From the NCBI GenBank assembly GCA_009379825.1, contig WHTA01000056.1, forward strand, positions 1 through 38,809: 38,809 bases of DNA, written 5' to 3'. The notes beneath the pieces were generated by a model. It saw only the letters and a program-made list of their open reading frames with translations, was not told the origin of the DNA and searched no databases. The position numbers and the translations under genes were made by a program. This document shows positions 8,547 to 17,277 of the stretch, one piece after another (within the stretch, counting starts at the first letter, position 1; every line of letters starts with the position of its first letter). Source of the DNA: Streptosporangiales bacterium (GTDB lineage: Bacteria > Actinomycetota > Actinomycetes > Streptosporangiales > WHST01).

Positions 8547-10211
8547 ATGCAGGACTCCACGACGAAGGTCCTAGCGGGTACCGGTAAGGCGCTGGACGAC
8601 AGGTTCGGCGGTGCGGGCGGTCTGCGCAAGCAGATGAAGAAGCTCTTCCCCGACCACTGGTCGTTCATGCTCGGCGAGATCGCGCTCTACTCGTTCGTGG
8701 TCCTGCTGCTCACCGGGATCTTCCTTACCTTCTTCTACCAGCCGAGCCTGGAGCACACGGTCTACGAGGGCTCGTACGAGAAGCTGCGCGGCATCCCGAT
8801 GAGCGAGGCGTACGAGTCCACCATCTACCTCTCGCTCGAGGTCCGCGGCGGGCTGCTGATGCGGCAGATCCACCACTGGGCGGCGCTGCTGTTCGTCGCC
8901 GCGATCATGGTGCACATGTTCCGGGTGTTCTTCACCGGAGCGTTCCGCAAGCCGCGCGAGATCAACTGGCTGATCGGCATCACGCTGTTCACGCTCGCGA
9001 TGCTCGAGGGCTTCGCCGGCTACACGCTGCCAGACGACCTGCTCTCCGGTGTGGGCCTGCGGATCTTCGTCTCCGTGGTCTTCCTTTCGATCCCCGTGGT
9101 CGGCACCTACCTGATGTACTTCGCCTTCGGCGGTGGTTTCCCCGAGGGGCTCGCCGGCGAGTTCATCCCACGGCTCTACGTCGTACACATCCTGCTGGTG
9201 CCCGGCATCCTGCTCGCGCTGATCGGCGCGCACATGTTGATCATGTGGCACCAGAAGCACACCGTGTGGGCGAGCAAGAAGCAGACCAACCACAACACCG
9301 TCGGGGTGCCGTTCTTCCCGCACTTCATGGCGAAGACCGGCGCGTTCTTCATGTTCGTGTTCGGCGCGCTCTCACTGCTCAGCGCGTTCGTGCAGATCAA
9401 CCCGGTCTGGATGTACGGGCCGTACAACCCCGTGCACGTCACCGCAGGTGCTCAGCCGGACTGGTACATCGGCATCCTCGAAGGTGGCCTGCGCATCATG
9501 CCTGGTGCGGAGACCGTGCTCTTCGGTGAGTGGACGATCATCTGGAGCACCTTGGTGCCCGCGTTGATCGTGCCTGGTGTGCTCTTTACCCTCTTGGCGG
9601 TGTACCCGTTCATCGAGAAATGGATCACCAAGGACAACACTGAACACCACGTGCTCAACCGCCCGCGCGACGTCCCGGTGCGTACGGCGATCGGTGCCGC
9701 CTGGATCAGCGTCTACCTGGTGCTGTGGATCGCCGGTGGCAACGACATCATCGCGGACAAGTTCAGCCTGTCGGTCAACACGCTGACCTGGATCTTCCGG
9801 GTCATGATCTTCGCGGCCCCGGTGATCGTCTTCATGATGACCAAGCGGATCTGCATCGGTCTGCAGCGCAAGGACGCGCACCTGCTGCACGAGGGCGTGG
9901 AGACCGGCGTCATCAGGCGGCTCCCTTCCGGTGCTTACGAGGAAGTCACCCGCACGCCGTCGGACGAGATGCTCGGCAAGATCGAGTCCACCGAGCCGGC
10001 CCAGCCGGAGGCGCTGCCCGAGCTCGCCGACGGCCACGGCGTCGAGGCGAAGCACGCACTCCTGCAACGGCTGCGGCTGTCCGCGCAGCGCTGGTACACG
10101 CAGGACAACGTGGCGCGCGACGGGTACGGCAACGGCCACGGCTACGGGCACGGCGGTGCCGACGAGGTCGAGCAGGGCGACCGTAAGGAACTTTCCGGCC
10201 GCACCGAATAG
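8547..10211 (+). CDS. qcrB: Cytochrome b subunit of the bc1 complex
   Basis: A 554-residue multi-helix membrane protein holding the two b haems and the menaquinol sites. Histidine ligand pairs lie in the second helix (QIHHWAALLFVAAIMVHMF) and the fourth (VVHILLVPG and GAHMLIMWH). The Qo-loop PEWY motif appears as PDWY (AGAQPDWYIG), the common actinobacterial form. The C-terminus has a long polar extension ending in a Gly/His/Tyr-rich run (NGHGYGHGG). ATG 8547 follows GGGGAGG. A 73-nt gap from qcrA contains an imperfect hairpin (8484-8503). It is the last gene of ctaE-qcrCAB and is followed by a strong terminator-like hairpin. Confidence 0.95.
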   Translation: MQDSTTKVLAGTGKALDDRFGGAGGLRKQMKKLFPDHWSFMLGEIALYSFVVLLLTGIFLTFFYQPSLEHTVYEGSYEKLRGIPMSEAYESTIYLSLEVRGGLLMRQIHHWAALLFVAAIMVHMFRVFFTGAFRKPREINWLIGITLFTLAMLEGFAGYTLPDDLLSGVGLRIFVSVVFLSIPVVGTYLMYFAFGGGFPEGLAGEFIPRLYVVHILLVPGILLALIGAHMLIMWHQKHTVWASKKQTNHNTVGVPFFPHFMAKTGAFFMFVFGALSLLSAFVQINPVWMYGPYNPVHVTAGAQPDWYIGILEGGLRIMPGAETVLFGEWTIIWSTLVPALIVPGVLFTLLAVYPFIEKWITKDNTEHHVLNRPRDVPVRTAIGAAWISVYLVLWIAGGNDIIADKFSLSVNTLTWIFRVMIFAAPVIVFMMTKRICIGLQRKDAHLLHEGVETGVIRRLPSGAYEEVTRTPSDEMLGKIESTEPAQPEALPELADGHGVEAKHALLQRLRLSAQRWYTQDNVARDGYGNGHGYGHGGADEVEQGDRKELSGRTE

Positions 10212-10227
10212 CCGGAGATCACGGCCA

Positions 10228-10276
10228 GCACGAAGGCCACCAGCTCGGTTCGTCAACCGGCTGGTGGCCTTCGTGC
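10228..10276 (+). terminator. Strong hairpin after qcrB
   Basis: A 17-bp perfect stem (10228-10244 pairing with 10260-10276) continues, past a single bulged T, into five more pairs (10246-10250 with 10255-10259) around a 4-nt loop. It starts 16 nt after the qcrB stop. No T-tract follows, as is usual in high-GC actinobacteria. It should end the ctaE-qcrCAB transcript. Confidence 0.8.
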
Positions 10277-10398
10277 ACGCAGGTACGTATACGCACGGTG
10301 AGTTCCATACGGTCCGTCGTCATCTCCGTCGTTTGGGTCGAATGGACCAGCGCATCCGTCGCAGACTAGCTAGGTCGCCCTCACCCCCTAGAGGACCT

Positions 10399-11757
10399 AT
10401 GCTCGATGCCCTTATCCGTCGAGAGCTCGGCACCGTGCCCGAGTTCTCGACCTTCGCCACCGTTGACGAGCTGATCGCGGAGTTCGAACGGCTCGCCGAC
10501 ACCTACCCCTCGGTCTGCACGATGCGCAGGGTAGGTCGGTCGCGCCTCGGTGAGCCACTGCACTGCCTGACGATCAGCGGCGGCGACCGCCACGCGCTCG
10601 CCTACGCGATGCCGCACCCGCACGAGCTGGTCGGCGGGCTCACCGCCGTGCACCTGGCGCGGCGGCTGTGTGCCGACCCGAGCCTGCGGGAGCGACTGGG
10701 CCTCACCTGGCACATCGTGCCGTGCGCCGATCCGGACGGCACCAGACTGAACGAGCAGTGGCTGCGCGGGCCGTTCACCCGGTCCAGGTATGCGCGGCAC
10801 TTCTACCGACCGGCGCCGGACGAGCAGGTGGACTGGACGTTCCCCCGTTCCGGCATGCGGATCCACGACGACCGGGTGCTGCCGGAGACCAGCGCACTGA
10901 TGCGGCTGATCGACGAGACCCGCCCGATGTTCCTCTCCTCGCTGCACAACGCCGAGGCAGGCGGTGTCTACTACTACCTCTCGCACGACGAACCCGAGCT
11001 CTACCCGATGCTGCACGGCATCCCCGCTGAGCTCGGGCTACCGCTGGACGCCGGCGAGCCGGAACAGCCGAACGTCGAGCTGCTCAGCGCGGCCGTGTTC
11101 CGTACCAGCAACCCGCGACACGCGGCCGACCACGCCGAGCAGTACGGGCTGGCGCCCGCGCACAGCGGCGCAGGGGCGTCCAGCGCCGACTACGCGCTGC
11201 GGTACGGCACCGTCACGCTGATCAGCGAGGTGCCGTACTGGACGCACGGCGACTTCAGCGACGCCTCCCCGACCGACACCAGGTACGCAGACGCGCTGCG
11301 GGAGCAGAGCAAGGCGCTCGGCGACTTCGCCGACCTGCTCGGCGACATCCTGCGGCTCGTCGCCCCCGACCTGGCGTACGAGTCGCCGTTCTTCCGTGCG
11401 ACCCGCGCGTTCACCGCGGACAGTGCCAGGCGACGGCACGACATCGAGCGGCGCGCCGAGCTGCCAGGAGCCGCCAGAGCCGCCACAGTGGCCGAACTGC
11501 TCGCCCTGCGCGACACCGTCCACACCTTCCGGCTGCGGTACTCAGGGATGCTCCTGCGGGCTCTGGACGGCGAGCTGGCAGTCGGCAACGGCACCGCGGT
11601 GATCAGGGCGCAGCGGCGTACCGTCGCCGAGCTGCACGACGAGTGGTGCGCGGTCGCGGAAGCGGAGAGCCGGCTCACCACGGCACCGATCGGCGACCTG
11701 GTAGCCGTGCAGTACGCCGCCATCCTGGCCGCCGCACGCCACACCAACCGCTACTGA
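10399..11757 (+). CDS. M14-type zinc carboxypeptidase
   Basis: A 452-residue protein of the M14 metallocarboxypeptidase family. Zinc ligands are readable as HPHE (H73, E76) and H183 (SLHNAEAGG). DPDGTRLN and GPFTRSR correspond to the substrate-carboxylate Arg region, and E277 in LISEVPYW fits the catalytic Glu. There is no signal peptide, so it is probably cytoplasmic. The substrate is unknown; peptides or amide/ester conjugates are both possible in this family. A 120-residue helical C-terminal segment follows the catalytic domain. ATG 10399 is selected for the AGAGGA 5 nt before it. It lies alone between the two respiratory operons, bounded by hairpins, so no functional link to respiration is implied. 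Confidence 0.8.
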   Translation: MLDALIRRELGTVPEFSTFATVDELIAEFERLADTYPSVCTMRRVGRSRLGEPLHCLTISGGDRHALAYAMPHPHELVGGLTAVHLARRLCADPSLRERLGLTWHIVPCADPDGTRLNEQWLRGPFTRSRYARHFYRPAPDEQVDWTFPRSGMRIHDDRVLPETSALMRLIDETRPMFLSSLHNAEAGGVYYYLSHDEPELYPMLHGIPAELGLPLDAGEPEQPNVELLSAAVFRTSNPRHAADHAEQYGLAPAHSGAGASSADYALRYGTVTLISEVPYWTHGDFSDASPTDTRYADALREQSKALGDFADLLGDILRLVAPDLAYESPFFRATRAFTADSARRRHDIERRAELPGAARAATVAELLALRDTVHTFRLRYSGMLLRALDGELAVGNGTAVIRAQRRTVAELHDEWCAVAEAESRLTTAPIGDLVAVQYAAILAAARHTNRY

Positions 11758-11793
11758 CCGAGCAGCGACCCGGTCAGTGGATCGCCGGGTCGC
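11754..11793. terminator. Overlapping hairpins between convergent carboxypeptidase and ctaF
   Basis: CTGACCG (11754-11760) pairs with CGGTCAG (11771-11777). The alternative stem GCGACCCGG (11765-11773) pairs with CCGGGTCGC (11785-11793). They share 11771-11773, so only one can form at a time. The pair sits 3' of both convergent genes and probably ends transcription from either side. Confidence 0.5.
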
Positions 11794-11801
11794 GGGTCGG
11801 G

Positions 11802-12203
11802 TCAGTGCTTGTACTCGCCGCGGTAGTACTCGTAGACCCAGCCGACGGTCGAGAGCATGGTCAGCATGCCGCCGATGATCACCAGCCACCAGCCGATCGG
11901 CAGCCCGATGAACGCGACAGCGCACGAGCCGGCCAGCGCGAGCGGCCACCAGCTGTGCGGGCTGTAGAAGCCGATCTCCCCCGCGCCGTCGACGATCTCG
12001 CCCTCTTTGTCGTCCTCGTACAGCTCCTGCTTGGGCACCCTGCGGTGCGTGTACAGCAGGTAGTAGCCGATGAGCAACGCCATCGCCACGGCCAGGGCGA
12101 GCGCCGTGGTGCCCGTCGGGTCCTTGGAGAAGATCCAGTAGATCACGTCCGCGACCGCGAAGCAGAACGCGATCCCGATGAACATGACACCTTGAACCCT
12201 CAC
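11802..12203 (-). CDS. ctaF: Actinobacterial cytochrome c oxidase subunit IV
   Basis: A 133-residue membrane protein with about four hydrophobic helices (residues 4-24, 32-50, 85-105 and 106-122). It is the small extra subunit of the aa3 oxidase found only in actinobacteria. [10 protein letters not shown], the [11 protein letters not shown] acidic loop, and the [11 protein letters not shown] and [14 protein letters not shown] ends are typical. It has no redox centre. GTG at 12203 overlaps the ctaD TGA by four bases (GTGA), so translation is coupled. It is the last gene of ctaC-ctaD-ctaF. Confidence 0.93.
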   Translation of the reverse strand: MRVQGVMFIGIAFCFAVADVIYWIFSKDPTGTTALALAVAMALLIGYYLLYTHRRVPKQELYEDDKEGEIVDGAGEIGFYSPHSWWPLALAGSCAVAFIGLPIGWWLVIIGGMLTMLSTVGWVYEYYRGEYKH

Positions 12204-13876
12204 GGCTTGGTCCCTTCAACGTCCGCGAGCGGTCGTCTGGTCGGCGCGTGGTGCAGGTCGAACGCCGGCCGGTCGGACCTGATCCGCGGCAGCGACGTGA
12301 AGTTGTGCCGCGGCGGCGGGCACGAGGTGGCCCACTCCAGGCCACCGCCGTACCCCCACGGGTCGTCGACCTGGACCTTGGCGCCGCGCTTCGCCGTACG
12401 CCACAGGTTGTAGAAGAACGGCAGCATCGAGATGCCGAGCAGGAACGCGCCCGCGGTGGAGATCTGGTTCTCCAGGGTGAACCCGTCGGCCGCGCCGTAA
12501 TCCGCGTACCGCCTCGGCATGCCGATCACGCCGACGTAGTGCTGGATGAGGAACGTCAGGTGGAAGCCGAAGAACAGCAACCAGAAGTGCAGCTTGCCCC
12601 ACCGCTCGTCGAGCATCTTCCCCGTCCACTTCGGCCACCAGAAGTAGAAGCCGGAGAACATCGAGAAGACCACCGTGCCGAACAACACGTAGTGGAAGTG
12701 CGCCACCACGAAGTACGAGTCGGAGACGGCGAAGTCCAGCGGCGGCGACGCCAGGATGATGCCGGTGAGGCCGCCGAACAGGAACGTGGTGAGGAAGCCG
12801 ACGGCGAACAGCATCGGCGTGTCGAACGTGATCTGGCCGCGCCACATGGTGCCGACCCAGTTGAAGAACTTCACCCCGGTCGGCACGGCGATCAGGAACG
12901 TCATGAACGAGAAGAACGGCAGCAGCACCGCACCCGTCACGAACATGTGGTGCGCCCAGACGGTGGTGGACAGACCGGCGATCGCGATCGTAGCCCCGAC
13001 CATGCCGGTGTAGCCGAACAGCGGCTTGCGGCTGAACACCGGGATGACCTCGGTGATGATGCCGAAGAACGGCAGCGCGACGATGTAGACCTCGGGGTGC
13101 CCGAAGAACCAGAACAGGTGCTGCCACAGGATGGCACCGCCGTTGGCCGGGTCGAAGATCTCCGCGCCGAGGATCCGGTCCGCCGCCAGGCCGAACAGCG
13201 CCGCGGCGAGCACCGGGAACGCCAGCAGCACCAGCACGCTGGTCAGCAGGATGTTCCAGGTGAAGATCGGCATCCGGAACATGGTCATGCCGGGCGCGCG
13301 CATGGTGAGGATCGTGGTGATGAAGTTCACCGCGCCGAGGATGGTGCCCAAACCGGCCAGCGCCAGGCCGACGATCCACAGGTCACCGCCGAGGCCGGGC
13401 GAGTACTGGGCGTCCGACAGCGGCGTATACGCGAACCAGCCGAAGCCCGCCGCCCCACCGGGCGTCAGGAACCCGGCGACGACGATTAGCCCGCCGAACG
13501 AGAACAACCAGTAGCTGAGCATGTTCAGCCGCGGGAACGCCACGTCCGGCGAACCGATCTGCAGCGGCATGATCTCGTTCGCGAACCCGGCGAACAGCGG
13601 CGTCGCGAACAGCAGCAGCATGATCGTGCCGTGCATGGTGAACGCCTGGTTGAACTGCTCGTTCGACACCATCTGCAGGCCGGGCTCGGCGAGCTCGGCG
13701 CGGATCACCAGCGCGAGCACACCGCCGACGAGGAAGAACCCGAACGAGGTGATCAGGTACAGGTGACCGATCTTCTTGTGGTCGGTCGTGGTGAGCCAGT
13801 CGACGAGGATCGTGCCGATCGGCTTGCGCGGTGCCTCCACCTGCGCGGACGACGTATCGCTGACGGTGGCGCTCAC
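12200..13876 (-). CDS. ctaD: Cytochrome c oxidase subunit I (aa3-type)
   Basis: A 558-residue catalytic subunit with about twelve transmembrane helices. It holds haem a and the haem a3-CuB centre where oxygen is reduced to water, with proton pumping. Visible signatures: FTMHGTIM (haem a ligand), [10 protein letters not shown] (CuB His and the cross-linked Tyr), WAHHMF (two CuB His), and AHFHYV (a3 and second haem a ligands). The C-terminus ends in a cytosolic tail with [23 protein letters not shown], normal for the family. GTG 13876 overlaps the ctaC TGA by four bases. Confidence 0.97.
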   Translation of the reverse strand: MSATVSDTSSAQVEAPRKPIGTILVDWLTTTDHKKIGHLYLITSFGFFLVGGVLALVIRAELAEPGLQMVSNEQFNQAFTMHGTIMLLLFATPLFAGFANEIMPLQIGSPDVAFPRLNMLSYWLFSFGGLIVVAGFLTPGGAAGFGWFAYTPLSDAQYSPGLGGDLWIVGLALAGLGTILGAVNFITTILTMRAPGMTMFRMPIFTWNILLTSVLVLLAFPVLAAALFGLAADRILGAEIFDPANGGAILWQHLFWFFGHPEVYIVALPFFGIITEVIPVFSRKPLFGYTGMVGATIAIAGLSTTVWAHHMFVTGAVLLPFFSFMTFLIAVPTGVKFFNWVGTMWRGQITFDTPMLFAVGFLTTFLFGGLTGIILASPPLDFAVSDSYFVVAHFHYVLFGTVVFSMFSGFYFWWPKWTGKMLDERWGKLHFWLLFFGFHLTFLIQHYVGVIGMPRRYADYGAADGFTLENQISTAGAFLLGISMLPFFYNLWRTAKRGAKVQVDDPWGYGGGLEWATSCPPPRHNFTSLPRIRSDRPAFDLHHAPTRRPLADVEGTKP

Positions 13877-14745
13877 GACCCGGCACCCCCTTGCGCGCTC
13901 GCTTGTGCCGACTTCTGGTCGTCGACGTACTGCTGGTACTCGGACCAGCTGACGACCTTCACGGTGAACAACATCTTGCTGTGGTCGGTGCCGCAGAGCT
14001 CTGCGCAGCGGCCGGCGAAGGTGCCCTGCCGGTTCGGCTGGATCTGGAACTTGGTGTTCCAGTTGGGCTTGTCCTCCTTGCCCATCTGCCAGAACTCTTT
14101 GCCGTCCGGCGGTTGCTTGTACGGGTTGGCGTCCTGCTTGAACAGGAACGCGGGGATCCAGAACGAGTGGATGACGTCCTGGCTGTACAGGTTGAACTGC
14201 ACCCGGCGTCCCTCGGGGATCACCAGCGTCGGCTTCTCCCCGGCCCGGCCGACGACCGTGATGCCGTCCTCCAGGTCACGGCCGTTGATGCCGTCGTCCT
14301 CGTAGTAGAACTTCCAGCTCCACTGGTACGCGACGACGTCGACCGTGACGTCCGCCGGCTTGCTGGTGTCGATCAGCACCGCCTCGTCGCGAGCGGTGAA
14401 GAAGAACAGCACCGCGACCATGATCAGCGGCGTGATGGTGAACAGTGCCTCGATCGGCGAGTTCTCGCGCACCTGCGGCGGCAACCGGTCGTGCTTCTTG
14501 CGGTGGAAGATCGCCGCCCAGATGATCAGGCCCCAGACCAGGACACCGACGGCGAGCGCCGCGATCCACGACCCCTGCCACAGCGAGAGGATGCGCTTGG
14601 CCTCTTCGGTGGCCGGCACCGGCATGCCGAACCGCTCCACCTCGGCCCTGCTACAAGCGGTCAGCACGATCAGGGCAAGCAGCGACATCGCGACGGCGGT
14701 GTGCGTCTTACGCCGCCGTGCTGCCGAACGACGCGGGAGGATCAC
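13873..14745 (-). CDS. ctaC: Cytochrome c oxidase subunit II, CuA-bearing lipoprotein
   Basis: A 290-residue subunit that accepts electrons from QcrC. An Arg-rich N-terminus and hydrophobic stretch end in a lipobox (LTAC, Cys near residue 31), so it is a lipid-anchored precursor. Two transmembrane helices follow (about 56-78 and 105-123). The periplasmic cupredoxin domain has YQWSWKF, the CuA-site histidine (DVIHSFWIP) and [12 protein letters not shown] with both bridging Cys, His and Met. A family-specific insert around [14 protein letters not shown] is present. GTG 14745 is selected because GGAAGG lies 6 nt before it; an earlier ATG at 14781 has no good ribosome site. First gene of ctaC-ctaD-ctaF. 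Confidence 0.94.
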   Translation of the reverse strand: MILPRRSAARRRKTHTAVAMSLLALIVLTACSRAEVERFGMPVPATEEAKRILSLWQGSWIAALAVGVLVWGLIIWAAIFHRKKHDRLPPQVRENSPIEALFTITPLIMVAVLFFFTARDEAVLIDTSKPADVTVDVVAYQWSWKFYYEDDGINGRDLEDGITVVGRAGEKPTLVIPEGRRVQFNLYSQDVIHSFWIPAFLFKQDANPYKQPPDGKEFWQMGKEDKPNWNTKFQIQPNRQGTFAGRCAELCGTDHSKMLFTVKVVSWSEYQQYVDDQKSAQASAQGGAGS

Positions 14746-14785
14746 AACTGGCCTTCCAAGCTCGTACCCAGCAGGGCCCATGGAC

Positions 14786-14791
14786 ACATTA
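14786..14791 (-). promoter_or_regulatory. Candidate -10 element for ctaC
   Basis: On the minus strand 14791-14786 reads TAATGT, a TANNNT-type -10 about 40 nt upstream of the ctaC GTG, inside the 106-bp gap after aat. No convincing -35 is seen. Confidence 0.3.
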
Positions 14792-14851
14792 CTGGTCGCG
14801 CAACGCTCACTCTGCACGGGCCGGCCGGTGGCGAAACGCGTGTTGCGCAGG

Positions 14852-15517
14852 TCACTGGAAAACCGGCGGCAACGGCAGTGTCAGCGCGGCTTTCAGCCTG
14901 GTCAGGTACTCGTCCCTCGGGATCTCCACACACCCGAGCGACGCCAGGTGCGGGGTGAGCCACTGCGTGTCGAGCAGCCGCTGCGCGACGTCGGTCACAC
15001 CGTCGGTGAGCAGCTGTACCAAGCCGACGAGCGCGACCTTGGACGCGTCCGTCTCGCGGAAGAACATCGACTCCCCGGCGAACAGACCGCCCACGGCGAC
15101 GCCGTACAGCCCGCCGGCCAGCTCGCCTGCGGGGTTCCACGCCTCCACGCTGTGCACCCAGCCGAGGTCGTACAGCCGGCGGTACGCCGCGGTGATCTCC
15201 GGTGTGATCCAGGTGTCACCGCGCTCGGCGCAGCCGGCGACCACCTCGTCGAACGCCGTGTCGACGCGGATCTCGAAGTGCCGGCACGACCGGCGCAGCG
15301 ACCGCGACACCCGCAGCCCGTCGAGCGGGATGACGCCGCGCCGGACCGGTGACCACCAACCGATCCGGCGTCGCAACGGCATGGGGAACAGCCCGGTGCG
15401 GTAGGCGGCGAGCAGCGTGCCCGGCTCGAGGTCGGCGCCCACGCCGATCAGCCCCTGCGGATGGTCTCCGTCGGGACTGGGCAGCTGCCAGGTGGTCGGT
15501 GGCGGCTCGACCGGCAC
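14852..15517 (-). CDS. aat: Leucyl/phenylalanyl-tRNA-protein transferase
   Basis: A 221-residue cytoplasmic enzyme that adds Leu or Phe from charged tRNA to proteins with N-terminal Arg or Lys, marking them for ClpS/ClpAP-type degradation (N-end rule). Family landmarks: GLIGVGADLEPGTLLAAYRTGLFPM, WWSPVRRGVIP, WITPEITAAYRRLYDLGWVHSVEAWNPAGELAGGLYGVAVGGLFAGESMF and LLDTQWLTPHLASLG. Length fits the family. GTG 15517 is picked because GGGGGAG precedes it at 5 nt; the frame is open further but enters the adenosine-kinase gene. It lies 25 nt after that gene and is co-directional with ctaC. No clpS is seen in this window. Confidence 0.93.
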   Translation of the reverse strand: MPVEPPPTTWQLPSPDGDHPQGLIGVGADLEPGTLLAAYRTGLFPMPLRRRIGWWSPVRRGVIPLDGLRVSRSLRRSCRHFEIRVDTAFDEVVAGCAERGDTWITPEITAAYRRLYDLGWVHSVEAWNPAGELAGGLYGVAVGGLFAGESMFFRETDASKVALVGLVQLLTDGVTDVAQRLLDTQWLTPHLASLGCVEIPRDEYLTRLKAALTLPLPPVFQ

Positions 15518-15542
15518 CCGTACTCCCCCGAACCGGCTCGGC

Positions 15543-16517
15543 TCAGCGCAGGTGCGGCTCGACGTCGGCCGCCGCCGTCGCACCGAAGGTCTCGGTGAAG
15601 CGCTGCAGGAACTTGCCGGAGTCGAACGCGTACTCCTGCGGCCCGTCGACCTCGAGCACGTACGCGGCGAGCACGGACCCGAGCTGGGCGCAGCGCTCGT
15701 GCGGCAGCCCCCAGGCGAGGCCGGAGAGGAAGCCGGCACGGAACCCGTCCCCGCTGCCTGTCGGGTCGGCGATCTGGCCCACGGCCGCCGCCTTCACCTG
15801 GACGGTCGACTCACCCCGCTGCTCGATCCGCACCCCGTCGGCGCCCAGCGTGGTCACCCTGGTGCCGACCCGGTCCAGGATCTCCTCCGGGCTCCAGCCG
15901 GTCTTCTGCTCGGTGAGGGTCGCCTCGTACTCGTTGGTGAACAGGTAGCGCGCACCGTCGACGAGGGCGCGGATGCCGTCGCCGTCCATGAACGCGAGCT
16001 GCTGGCTGCAGTCGGCCAGGAACGGGATGCCGTGCGTGCGGCACTCCTCGGTGTGCCGCAGCATCCCGTCCGGGTCGCTGGCGCCGATGACCACCAGGTC
16101 GAGGCCGCCGTACTGGTCGGCCACCTGCTTCAGCGAGATCTCGCCGGTCTCCGCCATGGCGCCGGAGTAGAAGGTGGCGATCTGCGCCGTGGCCCGGTCG
16201 GTGGTGCAGACGAACCGCGCCGTGTGTCGGGTGTCCGAGACCCACACCGGGCTGGTGTCCACGCCGTGGTCCTCCAGCCACGTCCGGTACTCAGCGAAGT
16301 CCTTGCCGACCGCGCCGACGAGCAACGGCCGCAGGCCCAGGCTCCCCATGCCGAACGAGATGTTGCCCGCTACCCCGCCTCTTCGCACATCGAGATCGTC
16401 CACCAGGAAGGACAACGAGATCTTGTCCAGCTGCTCGACGACGAGGGAGTCGGAGAACTGCCCGTCGAACTGCATCAGGTGGTCGGTAGCGATGGATCCA
16501 GACACTGCTATCTGCAC
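15543..16517 (-). CDS. adoK: PfkB-family adenosine kinase
   Basis: A 324-residue ribokinase-fold enzyme closely resembling the mycobacterial adenosine kinase by recalled sequence features: AVSGSIATDHLM at the N-terminus, KISLSFLVDDLDVRRGGVAGN, HTARFVCTTD, YLFTNEYE and the anion-hole/catalytic motif DPTGSGDGFRAGF with the base at D257. It would phosphorylate adenosine to AMP (purine salvage) with ATP. The motif carries GSGD where GAGD/GVGD is usual, a conservative change. GTG 16517 is used because GAGGAG lies just upstream. Location beside the ctaC-ctaD-ctaF genes parallels mycobacteria, where asnB lies between; here aat takes that place. Another sugar kinase specificity cannot be excluded. 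Confidence 0.85.
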   Translation of the reverse strand: MQIAVSGSIATDHLMQFDGQFSDSLVVEQLDKISLSFLVDDLDVRRGGVAGNISFGMGSLGLRPLLVGAVGKDFAEYRTWLEDHGVDTSPVWVSDTRHTARFVCTTDRATAQIATFYSGAMAETGEISLKQVADQYGGLDLVVIGASDPDGMLRHTEECRTHGIPFLADCSQQLAFMDGDGIRALVDGARYLFTNEYEATLTEQKTGWSPEEILDRVGTRVTTLGADGVRIEQRGESTVQVKAAAVGQIADPTGSGDGFRAGFLSGLAWGLPHERCAQLGSVLAAYVLEVDGPQEYAFDSGKFLQRFTETFGATAAADVEPHLR

Positions 16518-16744
16518 AACTGCTCCTCGGCAGGGGTCAAGGACATTCGAGTCTTTCAAACTTCGCCGCTCCGACCAACCGCCAGCGCTCACTGGCGGTG
16601 TCCGGCGGGCTCCAGTGCGCGGCTGGCTACCTGCACGGGATGCCGGTCGGCGGCACGTCGTGGCATTGGTCACGTCGACACCCAGCCGGGCGTGTTCTAC
16701 CCGGAATGTCCTGTATACCGTGATTGTCGCACTCCGGACGCGAA
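16518..16744. other. Gene-poor spacer between adoK and the Fe-S carrier gene
   Basis: No coding sequence with a credible start is seen here. The stretch holds a small hairpin (8-bp arms, 16578-16585 with 16592-16599) and presumably the adoK promoter reading leftwards, but I find no convincing -35/-10 pair. Confidence 0.5.
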
Positions 16745-16775
16745 GATGCCCAGGGTGGCAGCCACCCTGGGCATC
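16745..16775 (-). terminator. Terminator hairpin after the Fe-S carrier gene
   Basis: Perfect 15-bp arms (16745-16759 and 16761-16775) are separated by one base, 16 nt after the stop of the minus-strand Fe-S carrier gene. A very stable hairpin, no T-tract. Confidence 0.75.
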
Positions 16776-16791
16776 CGACCGTCCTGACGTG

Positions 16792-17166
16792 CTAGTGGAA
16801 CGAGTCGCCGCAGGCGCACGACCCGGTCGCGTTCGGGTTCTCGATGGTGAACCCCTGCTTCTGGATCGTGTCGGTGAAGTCGATGACCCCGCCCTTGATG
16901 AACGGGACGCTCTTCCGGTCGACGACGACATTGACGCCGCCGTACTCGGTGATGTCGTCACCTTCGCGCTGCTCGTCGTCGAAGTAGAGCTGGTAGCGCA
17001 GGCCAGAGCAGCCGCCAGGGTGGACTTCGACGCGCAGCGAGAGGTCGAGACGGCCTTCCTGCTCGAGCAGGCTCTTGACCTTCGACGCGGCGACGTCGGT
17101 GAGAACCACGGGGCCGCCGGCCGCCGTCTCGGTCGTGGCAGTGAGACCGTCGTGCTGGACCGTCAT
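16792..17166 (-). CDS. erpA: A-type iron-sulfur cluster carrier (ErpA/IscA-like)
   Basis: A 124-residue HesB/IscA-fold protein that carries Fe-S clusters to apo-enzymes. The three conserved cysteines are present: C53 (GGCSGLRY) and C117/C119 (GSCACGDSF). VVVDRKSVPFIKGGVIDFTD is family-typical. The N-terminal 20 residues are a variable extension. ATG 17166 follows CGGGAG at about 10 nt. It is monocistronic, with a terminator downstream and a 7-bp palindrome in the upstream region. The nearby Rieske subunit and Fe-S dehydrogenase are possible clients, but there is no direct evidence. IscA versus ErpA cannot be separated by motif alone. Confidence 0.88.
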   Translation of the reverse strand: MTVQHDGLTATTETAAGGPVVLTDVAASKVKSLLEQEGRLDLSLRVEVHPGGCSGLRYQLYFDDEQREGDDITEYGGVNVVVDRKSVPFIKGGVIDFTDTIQKQGFTIENPNATGSCACGDSFH

Positions 17167-17210
17167 GAGTATTCGCTCCCGGAGATCCGGTTGTCGGTAC
17201 GTCTCGAACA

Positions 17211-17229
17211 ACAGGGGTGCGCCCCCTGT
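17211..17229. promoter_or_regulatory. Palindrome upstream of the Fe-S carrier gene
   Basis: ACAGGGG and CCCCTGT (7-bp perfect arms, 5-nt spacer) lie 44 nt upstream of the ATG. This could be a regulator-binding site or a 5' leader hairpin. No known Fe-S regulator motif is recognised. Confidence 0.4.
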
Positions 17230-17277
17230 GCATTCCCATCGTCGCACAGTGCGCGCCGATCCGGCGCCCACCCGGCG

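Noticed and set aside
14746-14817. ctaC starting at the first ATG upstream (14817 or 14781)
   Set aside because: A lipoprotein signal needs a short basic N-terminus; GTG 14745 with GGAAGG fits, the longer forms place hydrophilic sequence before it.
16518-16744. A small gene between adoK and the Fe-S carrier gene
   Set aside because: No frame has both a start with a ribosome site and family-like content.
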